A program made the position numbers and the translations under genes. A DNA stretch of 64,000 bases from Notamacropus eugenii (Eukaryota; Chordata; Mammalia; Diprotodontia; Macropodidae). The notes beneath the pieces were generated by a model. That model searched no databases. It worked only from the letters and a program-made list of their open reading frames with translations, and was not told the origin of the DNA. The stretch covers positions 53,786,271-53,850,270 of the forward strand of contig NC_092875.1 of assembly GCF_028372415.1 (NCBI RefSeq), given 5' to 3'. Each line of letters opens with the position of its first letter. Positions within the stretch are counted from its first letter, which is position 1. Shown here one piece after another: positions 1 through 11,084 of this stretch.

Positions 1-688
1 TTCTTCCTTTCATGCTGTGCCTTTATGAGATAATTTCTCCTTTTTACCTTTTCCTAATAAACTTTGTTTTTGTAAATCACCCCATCATATGCAACTCAGC
101 CCCAACCTTTCTTTTAAACGACCTTGGTAATGAAGACAATTTAAAGAATACTGATAACATTTCTATATAAGTGAATAGGTTGACTTAATAAGTATATTAA
201 ATTTAGTCTTTAAATTTTTCCTTAAATTTCTTCTGAATCTTTTATATTGAATTTTCCATAATATTCTAGTCTTTTTGTTAAAAATACTTGAAAGTCTTTC
301 AGTTCATCAAATGTCCATTTTCCCATTCAGGATCATACTCAACTGTTCTGTGTAAGTTATTCTTGTATGTAACCTCAGGTACTTTGCTCTTCAAAATATA
401 GTGACCTAAGATTATGGTGACCTATGATTATTTGTTAGCCTTATTGTAAACAATGCTTCCTAAGGTCCCCTTGACTCAATTCTCCAGAATGTCTAACTCT
501 AGCTCAGTAACCCCCACCTTGTTATCTGGGATGTTAAGATCTTTCTAGCATAATTCTTTTGGATATTCTTGCCACCTCTTCTTAATCTCTTCTGTTTCTA
601 TTATCCTTATATATAATCATTATAATCCTTACTATTATTATCTTTTATCCTGCTTGTTTTTGTATGAAAATTTCCCTTGATATCTCTA
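1..688 (-). mobile_element. L1 fragment, ORF1 end and inter-ORF region, reverse orientation
   Basis: This stretch reads base for base like 6343-6990 with scattered differences, in the same direction, so it is a second copy of that part of a minus-strand L1. The right edge is where similarity to 6343-6990 stops and an RTE fragment begins. No open frame of useful length remains. It runs off the left edge of the window. Confidence 0.7.
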
Positions 689-1120
689 GATCTTCACAAA
701 ATTTTTCTTTGACCTCATCAGTGTTCATCATGGTGGGAGCATAGGCACTAATGATGGTGGCATGGCATTTTCCTGTGAGTGACAATCACATTGTCATGAA
801 CCTGTCATTCATTCTTTTTGGCAGGCATTCCAGCTTGATGACTAGATTAGTTTTGATTGCAAAACCCACTCCAACTTCACGGAGCTCCCTTTCACTGTTC
901 CCACTCCAGAAAAATGTGTATCCAACTCCACCTTCAGTAAGCTGACCTTCATTTGCCAACCTTGTTTCACTGTGGCTGCTGCACTTGCTGAACCTTCTTG
1001 GAGCCACAGGTGAGAGTTGGGTGGAACAGGTGAATACCAAAGGTGAAAAGAGCCCTGAAAAAGGCTCAGCAGCCATCATGCTAAGGTACTGGTCCTCCCT
1101 AAACACACCCTACCCCCCTG
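689..1120 (-). mobile_element. RTE-type LINE fragment, endonuclease domain
   Basis: Read on the minus strand the stretch encodes an apurinic-endonuclease segment of the RTE kind: a run containing GGVGYTFFWSG, then VGVGFAIKTNLV, then an RLSLTGKCHATIISAYAPT-like strand. These are hallmarks of RTE/BovB-clade endonucleases. It is a 5'-part fragment without reverse transcriptase, wedged between two unrelated L1 pieces. It is a fossil LINE, not a host gene. Confidence 0.75.
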
Positions 1121-1127
1121 CTTTTTG

Positions 1128-1655
1128 CAATAGCTAAGAATTGAAGATTGAGGTGATATTCAATAGAGGAATGGCTGAAACAGTTGTGGTATAAAATTGT
1201 AATGGATTATTGTACTGTAAAAAATGCCAAGCAGTGTGAGTTCAGGAAAGCCTGGAAAGATGTACATGAATTGATACAAAGTGAAGTGAGAAGAACCAGG
1301 AGAACATCATAAGCAGTAACAAAAATATTGTACCATGAAGTACCGTGAATGGCTTGGCTATTCTAAGCGGTACAAAGATCCAAGATAATCTCAGAAAATT
1401 CATGATGAAAAATGCTATCTGCCTCCAGAGAAAGAAGTGATGTCTGAAAACAAACTAAAGCAATCTATTTTTCTCTTTCTTTCTCTTCTTTTCTTTTTAT
1501 TTGGGTGTTGTTACACAAAATGACCAATATGGAAATGTTTTAGATGACTGCACATGTATAACCTACATCAGATTGCTTACCATTCCAGGAAGGGGGAGAG
1601 GGAAGGGAGAGAGATATAGCATTTGGAACTCAAAATTAAAAAAAAAAAAAAAAGA
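1128..1655 (+). mobile_element. L1 3' end with poly(A) tail
   Basis: The segment matches the last part of L1 ORF2 and the 3' UTR: the 'aatggatgaacaaactgtgg'-type ORF2 C-terminal coding stretch, then a pyrimidine-rich tract, a G-rich run near 1590 and an A-run at about 1638-1654. The same piece occurs at 38130-38655, followed by the same flank, so it was copied as part of a larger duplication and did not insert separately. Confidence 0.75.
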
Positions 1656-1804
1656 ATGTTAAAATGGTTTTTACATGTAGTTTAGGGGAAGACATTTTTT
1701 TAAAAAAAGAACTCTGTCTAGTCTTATGTTTCCACATCGGGGGAGGAGGAAAGAAATACAAAGTATTTCTTCTCATCAATCTGTCATTCTCTCCATATAG
1801 TTTC

Positions 1805-2035
1805 TTTCTCTAAGCTTTGCAAAGCTCTTTATAAATATTACCTTATTTTACCTACACAATAATCCTGGGAGGTAAGTGATACTATAAACTTCTTTTAAAG
1901 AAAAGCAAAGTGAGAGTAAGAGAGGTTAAGTGATTTGTCCAAGATCTCACAGCTAGTAAATATCTAAGGTCATATTTAAACGCAGGAAATCTTCACTCCA
2001 GACTTCATTTTAGCCACTGTACCATGTAGCTGCCT
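1805..2035 (-). mobile_element. MIR-like CORE-SINE
   Basis: On the minus strand it begins with a tRNA-like head (GGCAGCTACATGGTACAGTG), passes through the CORE motif (ACTAGCTGTGAGATCTTGGACAA, here diverged) and ends with the 'gtaatatttataaagagctttgcaaagc' type MIR tail. A paralogous copy lies at 38800-39030 with the same flanks, so both derive from one insertion that was later duplicated. Confidence 0.75.
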
Positions 2036-2750
2036 ACTTGACTCTATGCTTAATATGAAGGAATATTACACTAATCTGGATTTAAATAGTTTTAAAATAA
2101 TTCAAACTTAGAAAAAAATAATCAATTTCAGTCTACAATGGCCAGATCAAATGCTGGTATCCCATAATCTCCAGCAGGTCTCTGGAATGACTTCCCTCTC
2201 TCCCCTGCAACAATAAATTCAGATGATCCTTGAAAAAGATGACTTCCAAAATTACCCCTGTGCTGCTATCCAGCTGAGTGCTGTGGAAAAGTAAGAAATT
2301 AACCAGGACCAGACACATTGAATGTGAAAGAGAGGCCATAGTAGAGTAACCTGATATCCTGGGAAACATAGGGGTAACAGCACAATGAATGTATTCTACA
2401 GCTTTAATACTGACATAATTTGAAGAGTAGAGACAGGTTTTTTTCTCTCAGCTCTTGCTGTTATTTCTAGTTTTTGAACAGATAATTAGGTGTTTCTATT
2501 GCTTTCCCTTCTAAGTCTCTGAAATGGGAAGGAACTTGGTAGAAACCTCTTCTCTCCAGATTCTCTCAGTCTCAGTCACCTTTTGCTAAGCACTGTCTTC
2601 TTTTTTCTGAAGAGAAAGTCTTAGAAACTTCTTTGATTTTTCTTAACTGAAACAAACTTCTTTTTAAAAAAAGTGCCGATGAAATTAATTTACACAACGA
2701 GGGTAGTTTTCATAAACATAAGCAAAGATTTTCAAGTTGTTCCGTGAGCT
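2036..2750. repeat. Low-copy duplicated sequence, paired with 39031-39770
   Basis: No gene or known element is recognised. The stretch matches 39031-39770 in the same direction, including the segment around 2140-2390, and similarity stops abruptly at about 2750, where the other copy continues into a MAR1 SINE. Short open frames here are not preserved between the copies, which argues against coding function. Confidence 0.6.
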
Positions 2751-3944
2751 AAAATTCCCTCATTGATTAGTGCTTAGTTTATTTCTCTATGCCACACAAA
2801 TCCACATTACTATTTTCAAAGAAATACCTGTAAAGAGTTAGTTTTGAAGGTACAATCTGCCTGGATGCATTAGCATCACACCTGAAAGATCTAAAGTTTA
2901 GGACACTCTAGAAAATTTGTAAATTTAGTTAGTGTCCAGGAAAAAATTCTTGCTAATAACCACTCAAATGTTCCATGGCAGCTATCAATTTGTCTTTCTT
3001 CCCCATCTCAAAACATAATATCTGTCAGCTCAACATTTACAATTCATTTACTATCTGCTCCCACTTAAACTCATTGTCTTGCTCTACTACCTCCAAATAT
3101 ACTCCAAATTTTAATGGCTTCCTAAAACTGTGACCTTAGAAGTGACCTTGGTCCAACCAGGGTTAAGTATAGTGAGATGATCTCTCATTCTTTGCACTCT
3201 CTACCTTTCTAATATTTCTATCAATATCTTTTTGTCAACAATTGTCCTGGGTCCCTTCCCTAATTTTTTCATGGTATAGCAGAGACTTTGGTCCTTTTTG
3301 CCTTCTCTCTGTCCTAAAAGACACTGTTCCTTCTAGCACTTGGTCCTGAGGCTGAGACATAAAATATTACTCACCAAGTTAGTCTCTTCTGCTTTGGCAG
3401 AGTAAGACAGAGCTGCAACAGAAAGGACTCATTTATGATCAGTATTTAACCCTATTCTATGAGTGCTTACACACAGCTAGATATCAGATGTTCCACATAC
3501 ACATTCGTCTGTTTTGTCCTTGGTTTTGCTTCCTGGGATGAGCTGGCCACCTTCCCAGTAACCAAACATCCTGGGATAAAGAAGATGTGCTTCATTTGCA
3601 ATCATGCTTTATAATTGGCACAGTGCCTTCTTTGTTTGAAGGAAAACTTAAAGCAAGGTTCTTCCATTCAGATTTTGGAGTCTCACCTGAGCAATGGATG
3701 CACTGCCCAGAGTATTTCCCAATTGGGACCCTGGAGGCTGAACTGGGACTTCCCAGCTGCATGATGCAGATACAGGTGTTCTTCCCAATTTGGTGGGAAG
3801 AACATACATAAACTTTCAACTATACCAATAAGCATTAAGCTACAGTCTTTATTCTATAATCTTTATTTGTTGTGTGAGCGTGTATTATTGTAAGGGTGAT
3901 CTGAACCACAAGCGAATTCAGCCATGACATATTGAATTGGCAAC
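2751..3944. other. Unassigned single-copy stretch with short inverted repeats
   Basis: I see no gene and no confident repeat here. Open frames of about 75 codons exist on both strands at 3587-3819 but neither shows a family signature. The area carries several small inverted repeats: TTCTTCCCA...TGGGAAGAA at about 3780-3803, CCCAATTGGG near 3718 and CTGGGA...TCCCAG near 3745. It could be an old LTR or MITE-like element, but I cannot establish ends. Confidence 0.3.
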
Positions 3945-4950
3945 ACATAATCCCAGTGTCATACACAGTGGCACAAAATAGATACCAAATAAATCATCGT
4001 TGAGTGACTGGCATTGGTTTAAGTACATACATTTATTTTGTGAATATTATCATTTTTATTCATTTTTTCTAATTCTTTATTTTCTCTCCAAGACAAATGG
4101 ACTGCACTTTATGAACACCCTTTTCCCCTTTGAAAGAAATTGTTCTCTTTGAATAAGGGCATCTGTAGAATGCTAATAGTTATAAGCATTTTTTCTTCCT
4201 CTTATGCAAGAAGACATGCAAACATCATTTTGGGAGGTATATATGACAGTGAATGGTGGTAAGTTGGTCACAGAGAGGAGGTTATAGCAAAATCTGTACC
4301 TCATGCACTGCAATGGTCCCCCAAAACATTAAAAGATCTAGGGCAAGGTCACACTTCAAGTAAGGATGGAGTTAAATAAATCAAGCCCCTCACCCTAATA
4401 ATATACCTTTAGGAATATTGGATGAGTATTGCATTTCAGGTTCTTTTTCATGACCTAATTATATCATTCATCTACTGTAATTTACGTTTTATTGCTTATA
4501 TTTTTTAACAAACTTTGTTTATTGGGTATAACCCTTTTTCATCATAGTTAACACTTTGAAATGCTTTATTATGTTACCTAATAGCTCATTTATCATTTTT
4601 TTGCTCAACATATTCACCATATTCACTAAGAATATTTTCATTTTTATGGGTTTTATGTCTTAAAATCAATAGCACATTTTCTGTACACCAGTTTTTGAGG
4701 ACAGTATAGAACACTATACTCACAATTAGAAAGATCTAATATCCCACCTTCAACGCTGGCTAGGTGTTTGACCACAGAAAAGTCCCTAAACTCAGATATT
4801 TATGTGGAAATGGGAAGAGTGTTGTCTGTGACAGTGTCCTCATAGGGTGCTGCAAGAGTCAAATGAGAAAATATATGCAAAGAATTTTTCAAATCTTAAA
4901 TGACTATAATTAATGCCAGTCATTATCATTACTTTTAGCTTTAGTTTTCC
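3945..4950 (+). repeat. Receptor-less remnant of the V1R flank duplication
   Basis: This stretch matches 12650-13800 in direct orientation and 52990-54160 in inverted orientation. Shared landmarks include the 'ggttatagcaaaatctgt' segment near 4282 and the run 'tataattaatgccagtcat' near 4905. It is a fourth copy of the V1R upstream flank, but there is no receptor next to it. Its right edge abuts the minus-strand L1. Confidence 0.65.
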
Positions 4951-6995
4951 TATTTAAATGGTTTTAGTTGTTGGTTACACTTTGTTCTCACTTTTTGTTC
5001 TACCCCTTACATTATTTCATAAAGGTTTTTTTTAAGATTTCTTGATAACAATTGTTTCTCACATTTTTTTCATGAAATCAACTCCTAGTTTTATTTAATA
5101 ATTCAATGTTATTTTTACTCTCAGTTTTATTAGCCATAAGTTTAAGTTTTAACATTTCCAATTTAGTGTGTAATTGTATATTTTTAATTTGTTCTTTTCT
5201 AGTTTTTTTAATTGCATACTCAATTCATTAGTGTGCTCTTTCTCTATTTTACTAATGTAAGCCTTTTGAAATATAAAAATTCCTCTAATCGCTACTCTTG
5301 CTGTATCCCAAAGGTTTTGATATGATGTCTCATTGCTGTTATTCTCTTTAATGAAATTGTTGATTGTTTCTATGATTTGGTCTTTAACCCACCCATTTGT
5401 GAAATTAGGTTGCTTAATCTCCAATTACTTTTTAACTTATGTTTCCCTGATCCTTTTTTAAATGTAATTTTATTGCATTATGATCAGAAAAGGATATTTT
5501 TCAGATTTTTGCTTTTATCAATAAACTTTTTATGTACTAATATATGGTCAATCTTTGTAAAGGTACCATGGACCATTAAGTAAAAGTTGTTTTCCTTTCT
5601 ATTTCCATTCAATTCTTTCCAGATATCTATCATCTCTAGCTTATCTAAAATCCTCTTCACTTCCTTAACTTCTTTCTAATTAATTTTTTGGGTAATTTTA
5701 TCTAGTTGTGATAGCAGAAGATGAAAGTTGCATACAATTGTAGTACTACTATTTATCTGTCCTGTAATTCATTTAAGTTTTCTTTTAACAACTCAGTAAC
5801 TATAGTTTTAGAGGCATAGAGGTTCAGTATCGATATTGCTTCATTGTCGATGGTACATTTAAACAAAGTGTAGTTACCCTGTTTATCTCTTTTAATTAAA
5901 TCTGTTAAAGCCATAACTTTATCCGAGATCATAATTGCTATCACTGCTTTTTTTTACATCAGCTGAAGCATAATAAATTCTACTCCAATTCTCCATTTAG
6001 GCCCTGTGTGTATCTCTCATTCTTAAATGTGTTTCTTGTAAGCAACATACTGTTGAATTCTGATTTTTAACCCATTCTGTTGACCATTGCTTCTTGATGG
6101 ATGAGTTCATTCCATTCACATTTGAACTTATAATTACTTTGTAAATTTCCCTCCATCTTACTTTTACTATTTTCTTTCTCAGCTCTCTTTTTCCCTGATC
6201 CCTGTTCTCCAGAAGATCAGAAGACTTCTAAACCTCTCCAGATGTATATGTTGTTTCCTTTTCAACTCAGATTAGAGTAAGGTTTCCACATTACCAGCTC
6301 TCCACTCCCACCTACTTTCCCTGTATCAATTCTGTCTTTCATGCCTTGCTGTTATGAGATAATTTCTCCTTTTTACCTTTCCCTATGCAATTTTGTTTTT
6401 TTCAAATCATCCTATCATATACAACTCAGTCCCAACCTTTCTTTCAAACTATCTTAGTAATGATGACAATTTTAAAAATGCTGATAACATTTTCATATAA
6501 GAGAACAGTTTGACTTAATGAATGCCTTATAATTAGTCTTTAATGTTTTCCTTATATTTCTTCTGTATTTTTATATTGAATTTTCCATTATGTTCTGGTC
6601 TTTTTGTTAAAAATACTTGAAAGTCTTTCAGTTCATCAAATGTCCATTTTCCCATTCAGGATCATACTCAACTGATCTGTGTAAATTATTCTTGGATGTA
6701 ACCTCAGATCCTTTGCTCTTAAAATATAGTGACCCAAGATTATTGTCCTTTGTTAGCCTTATTGTAAGCAATGCTTCTTAAGGTCCCCTTGACTCAATTC
6801 TCCAGGATGTCTGACTCTAGCTTGGTAACCACCACTTGTTATCTGGGATGTTAAGATCTTTCTGGCATAACTCTTCTGGGTATTCTTTCTACCTCATTTT
6901 AATCTCTTTTGCTTCTCTTAAATCCCTACCATTATTGTCTTTTATCCTGCTTGTTTTTGTATAAAAATTTCCCTTGATATATCTAATTTTCTTGA
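4951..6995 (-). mobile_element. L1, 5' half (ORF1 end to ORF2), reverse orientation
   Basis: Minus-strand frames encode L1 ORF2 pieces: at 5753-5944 an endonuclease segment (MALTDLIKRDKQGNYTLF, with ILNLYAS) and at 5149-5424 the post-endonuclease segment with the L1 hallmark YQNLWDTARVAIRG. The 5' portion near 6500-6990 corresponds to the end of ORF1. The element is old and broken into short frames. It is the A-side counterpart of the L1 beginning near 59830 and shows that site before the RTE insertion at 61489. Confidence 0.8.
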
Positions 6996-7079
6996 AGAGA
7001 TTTCTTGTCTTTCCCATTCTATTGTTATCTCACACTAATTCCAGTGCTTTCACTCTTTAAATTATTTTTTATCTATCCT

Positions 7080-7235
7080 TTACGTAGCTTGCTTTGAATA
7101 TTTTTATTTGTACTCTATCTCCTCCAATACATTGTAAACTTCTTGAGGACAGGGACTAATTTGATTTTTTTCTATTCTCAGCTCCTAGCTTAAAGCCTAA
7201 GTGCCTTAGTGCCTGGGCACACTCTTAGGCCATTC
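7080..7235 (+). mobile_element. L2 3' end fragment
   Basis: It contains the L2 3'-terminal signature: a 'ttgtaaacttcttgaggacag'-type stretch near 7131, then 'cattcaataaccatttattg' near 7213. The inverted counterpart is at 59645-59790. No coding potential is seen. Confidence 0.6.
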
Positions 7236-7242
7236 AATAACC

Positions 7243-7340
7243 ATTTATTGGTTGTTGTCCTTCTTGAAGAGGACCAAAATGACATCACTATGCTAGAGTC
7301 AAGTTATAGTGTGTCCCACTGTGGTGATCAGACTAATATG
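7243..7340 (-). mobile_element. RTE or RTE-mobilised SINE 3' end
   Basis: The segment 'gttgtccttcttgaagagga' followed by 'ccaaaatgacatcactatg' matches the 3' end of the RTE fragment at 61489-61590, and the inverted copy is at 59525-59640. It lies between L2 and the V1R downstream flank in units A and C. In unit B this stretch is replaced at about 27080. Confidence 0.55.
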
Positions 7341-8007
7341 AATAAATGAAGGAATAATGGAGAAAGACAACAAACAAAATGAAGGTGAAGAGACAATGAA
7401 AAGGAATGTATCCAAGACACATGGGGATGATGGGGAAGCTCAGAGGAGTGCATCCAGGAGTGAAACAAAAAGATTGCTCACTTGGAAGTCCTTCTTACAT
7501 GGAAGTCTTTGGAAGAGTCTTTCATCTTCATTCCCGCCAATGAGAGGGAAGGACCTCCATGTGAACAGGATATTGAGGAAATGTGAGCTCAAGGTTTGAA
7601 GTACTTTTGCAATATGATGAGTTTCTTGGGGCATGATGGCCAAGTTCAGTGGAGTATAGTTGAGAGGGAAATGAAGAGACGGTTTACCTTGGCTTTTTCC
7701 TTCAATGGAAATTGTTGAGGGCATCCTCACCAGAGAGAAGATCCCTAAGAGCTAAACATTTCTAAAAATCATCTAGAAGAGGATGTAAGGAATGAAACAT
7801 TCTACTTTGGAGGGGACACTAAACTTCTGGTATCACCACAAGAGGGTTTTAAGATGAGCTGTTCTAGGAATAGAAGCTGTTCCAGTACTTCTTCTTTGTG
7901 AAAAGAACCTTCATGGGGTGGGAAACATGAGTGCAAACAGGAGTAATCACCCTAACAATCCTTTATTCACATTTTAAAACAATATTTGAATCAGTGTCTT
8001 TTCTTAT
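7341..8007 (-). other. V1R-A downstream flank, conserved in all three units
   Basis: The 670 bp after the V1R-A stop codon is retained at 27090-27734 (unit B) and, inverted, at 58887-59525 (unit C). No open frame is kept in all three, so I take it as 3' UTR or simple duplicated flank. A poly(A) signal sits near the gene end of the block. Confidence 0.55.
7962..7967 (-). terminator. Polyadenylation signal AATAAA of V1R-A
   Basis: A canonical AATAAA on the minus strand lies 41 nt beyond the V1R-A stop. The same hexamer is at 58925-58930 after V1R-C. In V1R-B the site reads AATATA. Confidence 0.5.
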
Positions 8008-8886
8008 TCAGATAATGCAACTGTGCTTGGGAGCTCGGAGGAGCAACACAAAGGGGCTAAGTGTTGGGAAGCAAAGAGACAGAATGGCAGAGATGGTCAA
8101 CCAGTGTTGGTTATGACCTAAATAAGTGAGAGAGATCAAAGTGATGGAGTGAAGTAAGTAAAAGCAGACAAAAGTGCCCATCAGTAGTAGGATGGTTTGG
8201 GTGGCTCTGATCTCAGGGGGAGTCTTATGTGAGAAGCTGGTACTATGGATGTTCCGGACTTGCTGGTGGTGTTTGTGCAGGAGAAGCACCATATAGCCAC
8301 TGGTACAAAACATGAGTCCCACACAGAGTAAATTTCTCAGAGTAGTCATGACAAAGTAAATATCTATAAACATTCCAATTGAACAATATATAATGTTAGA
8401 TTTATATGTATTGTTGGGAGTGCTCCTTGGTCCTCTCACAAATATTGGCACAGGAATTTCTATCAAGATATTAAAGATCCAACAGAAGAGACAGGAGGTG
8501 GAAATGAATTCTGGAATTCTGGCTTTGAGTGCTGACAATGTGGAGTCACTGGGACTGATGGTGATGGCCTGAAAGCTACACAGAAGGCAGGTGAAGCAAA
8601 TTGAAAGCCCCTGGGCAATTCTGTAAAAGAAAAATGTCATTTTGCATCCAACATCATCCAGGAAATTATTTATCTCAAGAGCCTGTAGTATTTCTGGGCT
8701 TCCTATGCTGACTAGTACAGTGATGTTGGCCAAGATTAGTTGGATCACAATCAAGTTTAGTGGCCTTAATTTATGTCCAGGTAGGAAATTCAAAATATAA
8801 AGAGAAAGGAGGAGCAAGTTTGCCAGGATCCCAATTGTAGTCTGGAAGAGCAAAAAGATCCCAAAGTAGGCATTAATAGTAAGCAT
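8008..8886 (-). CDS. Vomeronasal type-1 receptor, intact (V1R-A)
   Basis: This encodes a 292-residue seven-transmembrane pheromone receptor of the V1R family, expected in the plasma membrane of vomeronasal sensory neurons, where V1Rs couple to Gi2. Approximate membrane segments are 8-32, 44-68, 81-110, 126-150, 172-203, 228-256 and 260-283. Family marks seen directly are DVGCKMTFF and FQAITISPSDS around TM3, a glycosylation sequon N158-N-T in the second extracellular loop, cysteines 81 and 168 positioned for the loop disulfide, and LCFPTLSPFVLL in TM7. The frame is single-exon, as usual for V1Rs. I chose this ATG because it is shared by all three copies and lies 35 nt after a good splice acceptor. 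Compared by hand it differs from V1R-C at 44 of 292 residues. It carries Cys at 194 where V1R-C has Trp. I cannot assign an official gene name. Confidence 0.95.
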   Translation of the reverse strand: MLTINAYFGIFLLFQTTIGILANLLLLSLYILNFLPGHKLRPLNLIVIQLILANITVLVSIGSPEILQALEINNFLDDVGCKMTFFFYRIAQGLSICFTCLLCSFQAITISPSDSTLSALKARIPEFISTSCLFCWIFNILIEIPVPIFVRGPRSTPNNTYKSNIIYCSIGMFIDIYFVMTTLRNLLCVGLMFCTSGYMVLLLHKHHQQVRNIHSTSFSHKTPPEIRATQTILLLMGTFVCFYLLHSITLISLTYLGHNQHWLTISAILSLCFPTLSPFVLLLRAPKHSCII

Positions 8887-8921
8887 TGTCTGTATGTCTT
8901 GAGGAGAAGAGCCGGATTGAT

Positions 8922-8940
8922 CTAGGGCGAAATAGCAGCC
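8922..8940 (-). other. Splice acceptor upstream of V1R-A
   Basis: On the minus strand a pyrimidine-rich tract ends in CCCTAG, with AG at 8923-8922, leaving a 35-nt leader before the ATG. The same site at the same distance is present before V1R-C. V1R genes are known to have a non-coding 5' exon spliced to a single coding exon, so this is the likely exon border. Confidence 0.65.
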
Positions 8941-9508
8941 ATGTGACTATGACATTATGAGATCACAGCACATGGGAAAAATGCATAGCATTACTCCTTT
9001 TTCTTTCCCATGCCTATGACACTTGCAATTACTGTTGAGAAAATTTATAAAAACTTTCCTTCACCAAACCCTTATTCACATTTCCTTCAAATTTAGCCAT
9101 CTTGAAGAGCAAAAGAAGAAGCTCAGAGCTGGATTAGGTGATCAGAAAGAAGTAATGATCCATGCAGTATTGGAGTTACTGTATGTGTTGGTACTCTAGA
9201 TATCAGGCATGAAGCAAGTTAAAAAGTAATCTCCCTCACATCAACCTGATATAAACAACAAGTCACCTTTCCTTGAGTTCTGATGTTCTTATTGATCTAG
9301 GACCAAATCTCCTCTGCTGTTCAACCCCAAAAAAAGTCAACTTAGGTTCAGCAGCCATTTACTGAGGATCATTGACCATCCCACACCAATCTGAGGGGCT
9401 GACATGAACTGTAGGACAGCACTACTGTACTAAGAAATTGGGGCAAAAGAAAATAAAGAGCTCCAAATCAATTTCAAAATGTTAAGTGAGGTTATTATGT
9501 AAGTAACC
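8941..9508 (-). other. V1R-A proximal upstream region
   Basis: This is probably the 3' part of a 5'-UTR intron. It is conserved at 28671-29245 and, inverted, at 57402-57956. No coding frame is preserved across the three copies and no repeat family was recognised. Confidence 0.5.

Positions 9509-9578
<70 letters not shown>
9509..9578. repeat. (ATCT)n tetranucleotide microsatellite
   Basis: About 17 uninterrupted ATCT units. The paralogous array is about 140 bp (GATA read on the plus strand) at 57261-57401 and only a short, interrupted run at 29246-29282 in unit B. Confidence 0.95.
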
Positions 9579-10334
9579 TTCACTGTTAGCTTGACCAGGA
9601 TTTTACATAGCTTAAAAAATGTGAGCTGTGGGTATGGGTTTTTAACATAGCACTTTCAGCTGTTCCAAATTGTATCCATAGCATGATGAAACACTGAAGT
9701 ATAGAGAAAATCAGCAAATAAGAGGGATAGAAAGAAACTGAGATTTTTATGAAGTACAACGAAGTGACAATTTCTCTCTCAGTCCTATGAATAGAGTTCA
9801 TACTTCCTATGGCCTTTTAAGTATAGAAGTGAATGGAAAATAATGGACAGCTAACCTTAGTGGGGATTTAGAGGGAATGACTGAAAACTTATGAAATATT
9901 TTGAAAAGTACATTGAAAGACCCATATTTCACTGTAAAAAATTACAAAGCAAGTCATTAGTTGTGTTCATGTTCACCAGCAAGTTTTAAAAATTATTTTA
10001 AAAAAACAACAAAATTAACTTTCTAGTTATTAACAGTTAAATAACATGACTTTTGAGGTTGTTTCCAATTCTAGGTCATGTGAAATGATTTTAAACACGT
10101 CCCACTCTAATATTTGTATTGAGTTCGTTGTTTCAGTACCAGATGGTTTTCATCCTAACCATGTTGCAATGGTATGTAAAATCTGAGATAGTAAATCGTC
10201 CTTCAATTCCCCCCACACCCTCAACTTATCCCTGATAATGTCACTTGATAATCTTACCCACTCATTTTCCATATGTATTTCATGCTTTATCAATTCTAAG
10301 AAGACACCCTTGGGTTTCTCCATAGAATTGACAA
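9579..10334. other. Duplicated non-coding flank, A-C only
   Basis: This stretch matches 56500-57250 in inverted orientation and is absent from unit B, whose sequence breaks away at about 9668. No gene or clear repeat is recognised; a 64-codon frame on the minus strand at 10150-10344 has no family signature. Confidence 0.4.
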
Positions 10335-10960
10335 GGGCAACCACTGTAACTCAGGCCCTCATCCTCTCTCACTTGGGCTATTTCAAGAGCTTCCTAATTA
10401 ATCTCTCTCCCTAATTTTTCTGCTTCCTAGTTCGTGCTTCACACAGTTGCTAAAATTATTTTCCTGAAGCATGGTTCTTGCCTCATGCGAGTACTTAATA
10501 TAAACCACTGATTCTCAATTGCCACTAAAATTAATCAATTAATGCATATTTATTAAGTGCCTGATATGATACTTTACTAGGTGCACAAGTTAAAAGAAAA
10601 AAAATCTGTTCTCAAGGAGAACACTGTATCATCTTTTACAAACTCTTTTAGGGCATTTCAAATCCTATGCAAACCAGATGCCTACCTATCTTTATAGGTT
10701 TATATTTTTCTTCCTGCAATGCAAGGTACAGGGAAACTGGGTTTTCTTTCTTTTCTTAAACTGTAAGACTTGATCTCCCCTGCTTTTGCATAGACAGTCC
10801 TCCAGGCAAAGAATATATTTCATCCACCCTTTCATTTTTTTGAATCCCTGTGTGCCTTCAAAGCTAATCTTAAATTGCACTGCTTATATGAAGTCCTGAT
10901 ACTGTCAGTTGCTAGTACAATGCCTCCTTCCCCCAACACACACACACTATTATACTGTGA
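10335..10960. mobile_element. Scattered L2 remnants
   Basis: L2-like text occurs in both orientations: 'ctcaggccctcatcctctct' near 10351 on the plus strand, and the reverse of an L2 tail near 10545-10620 ('attaagtgcctgatatgata'). The fragments are old and boundaries are rough. The inverted counterpart is at 55850-56470. Confidence 0.45.
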
Positions 10961-11084
10961 AAGCTTGTGCCCCTTTCACTCTTTAGTAGATCTTCAGGTC
11001 TTAAAGATAGAAGTGTGTTGGTGCTAGCTGGTATTGCTTCTGAAAGCCATTTCTTAAATTTTGACTGTGAGTTTTTTCACCTCA

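Noticed and set aside
3945-4950. A fourth V1R gene near the left flank copy
   Set aside because: No V1R motif such as FQAITISP or FPTLSPF could be found on either strand between 1 and 7900.
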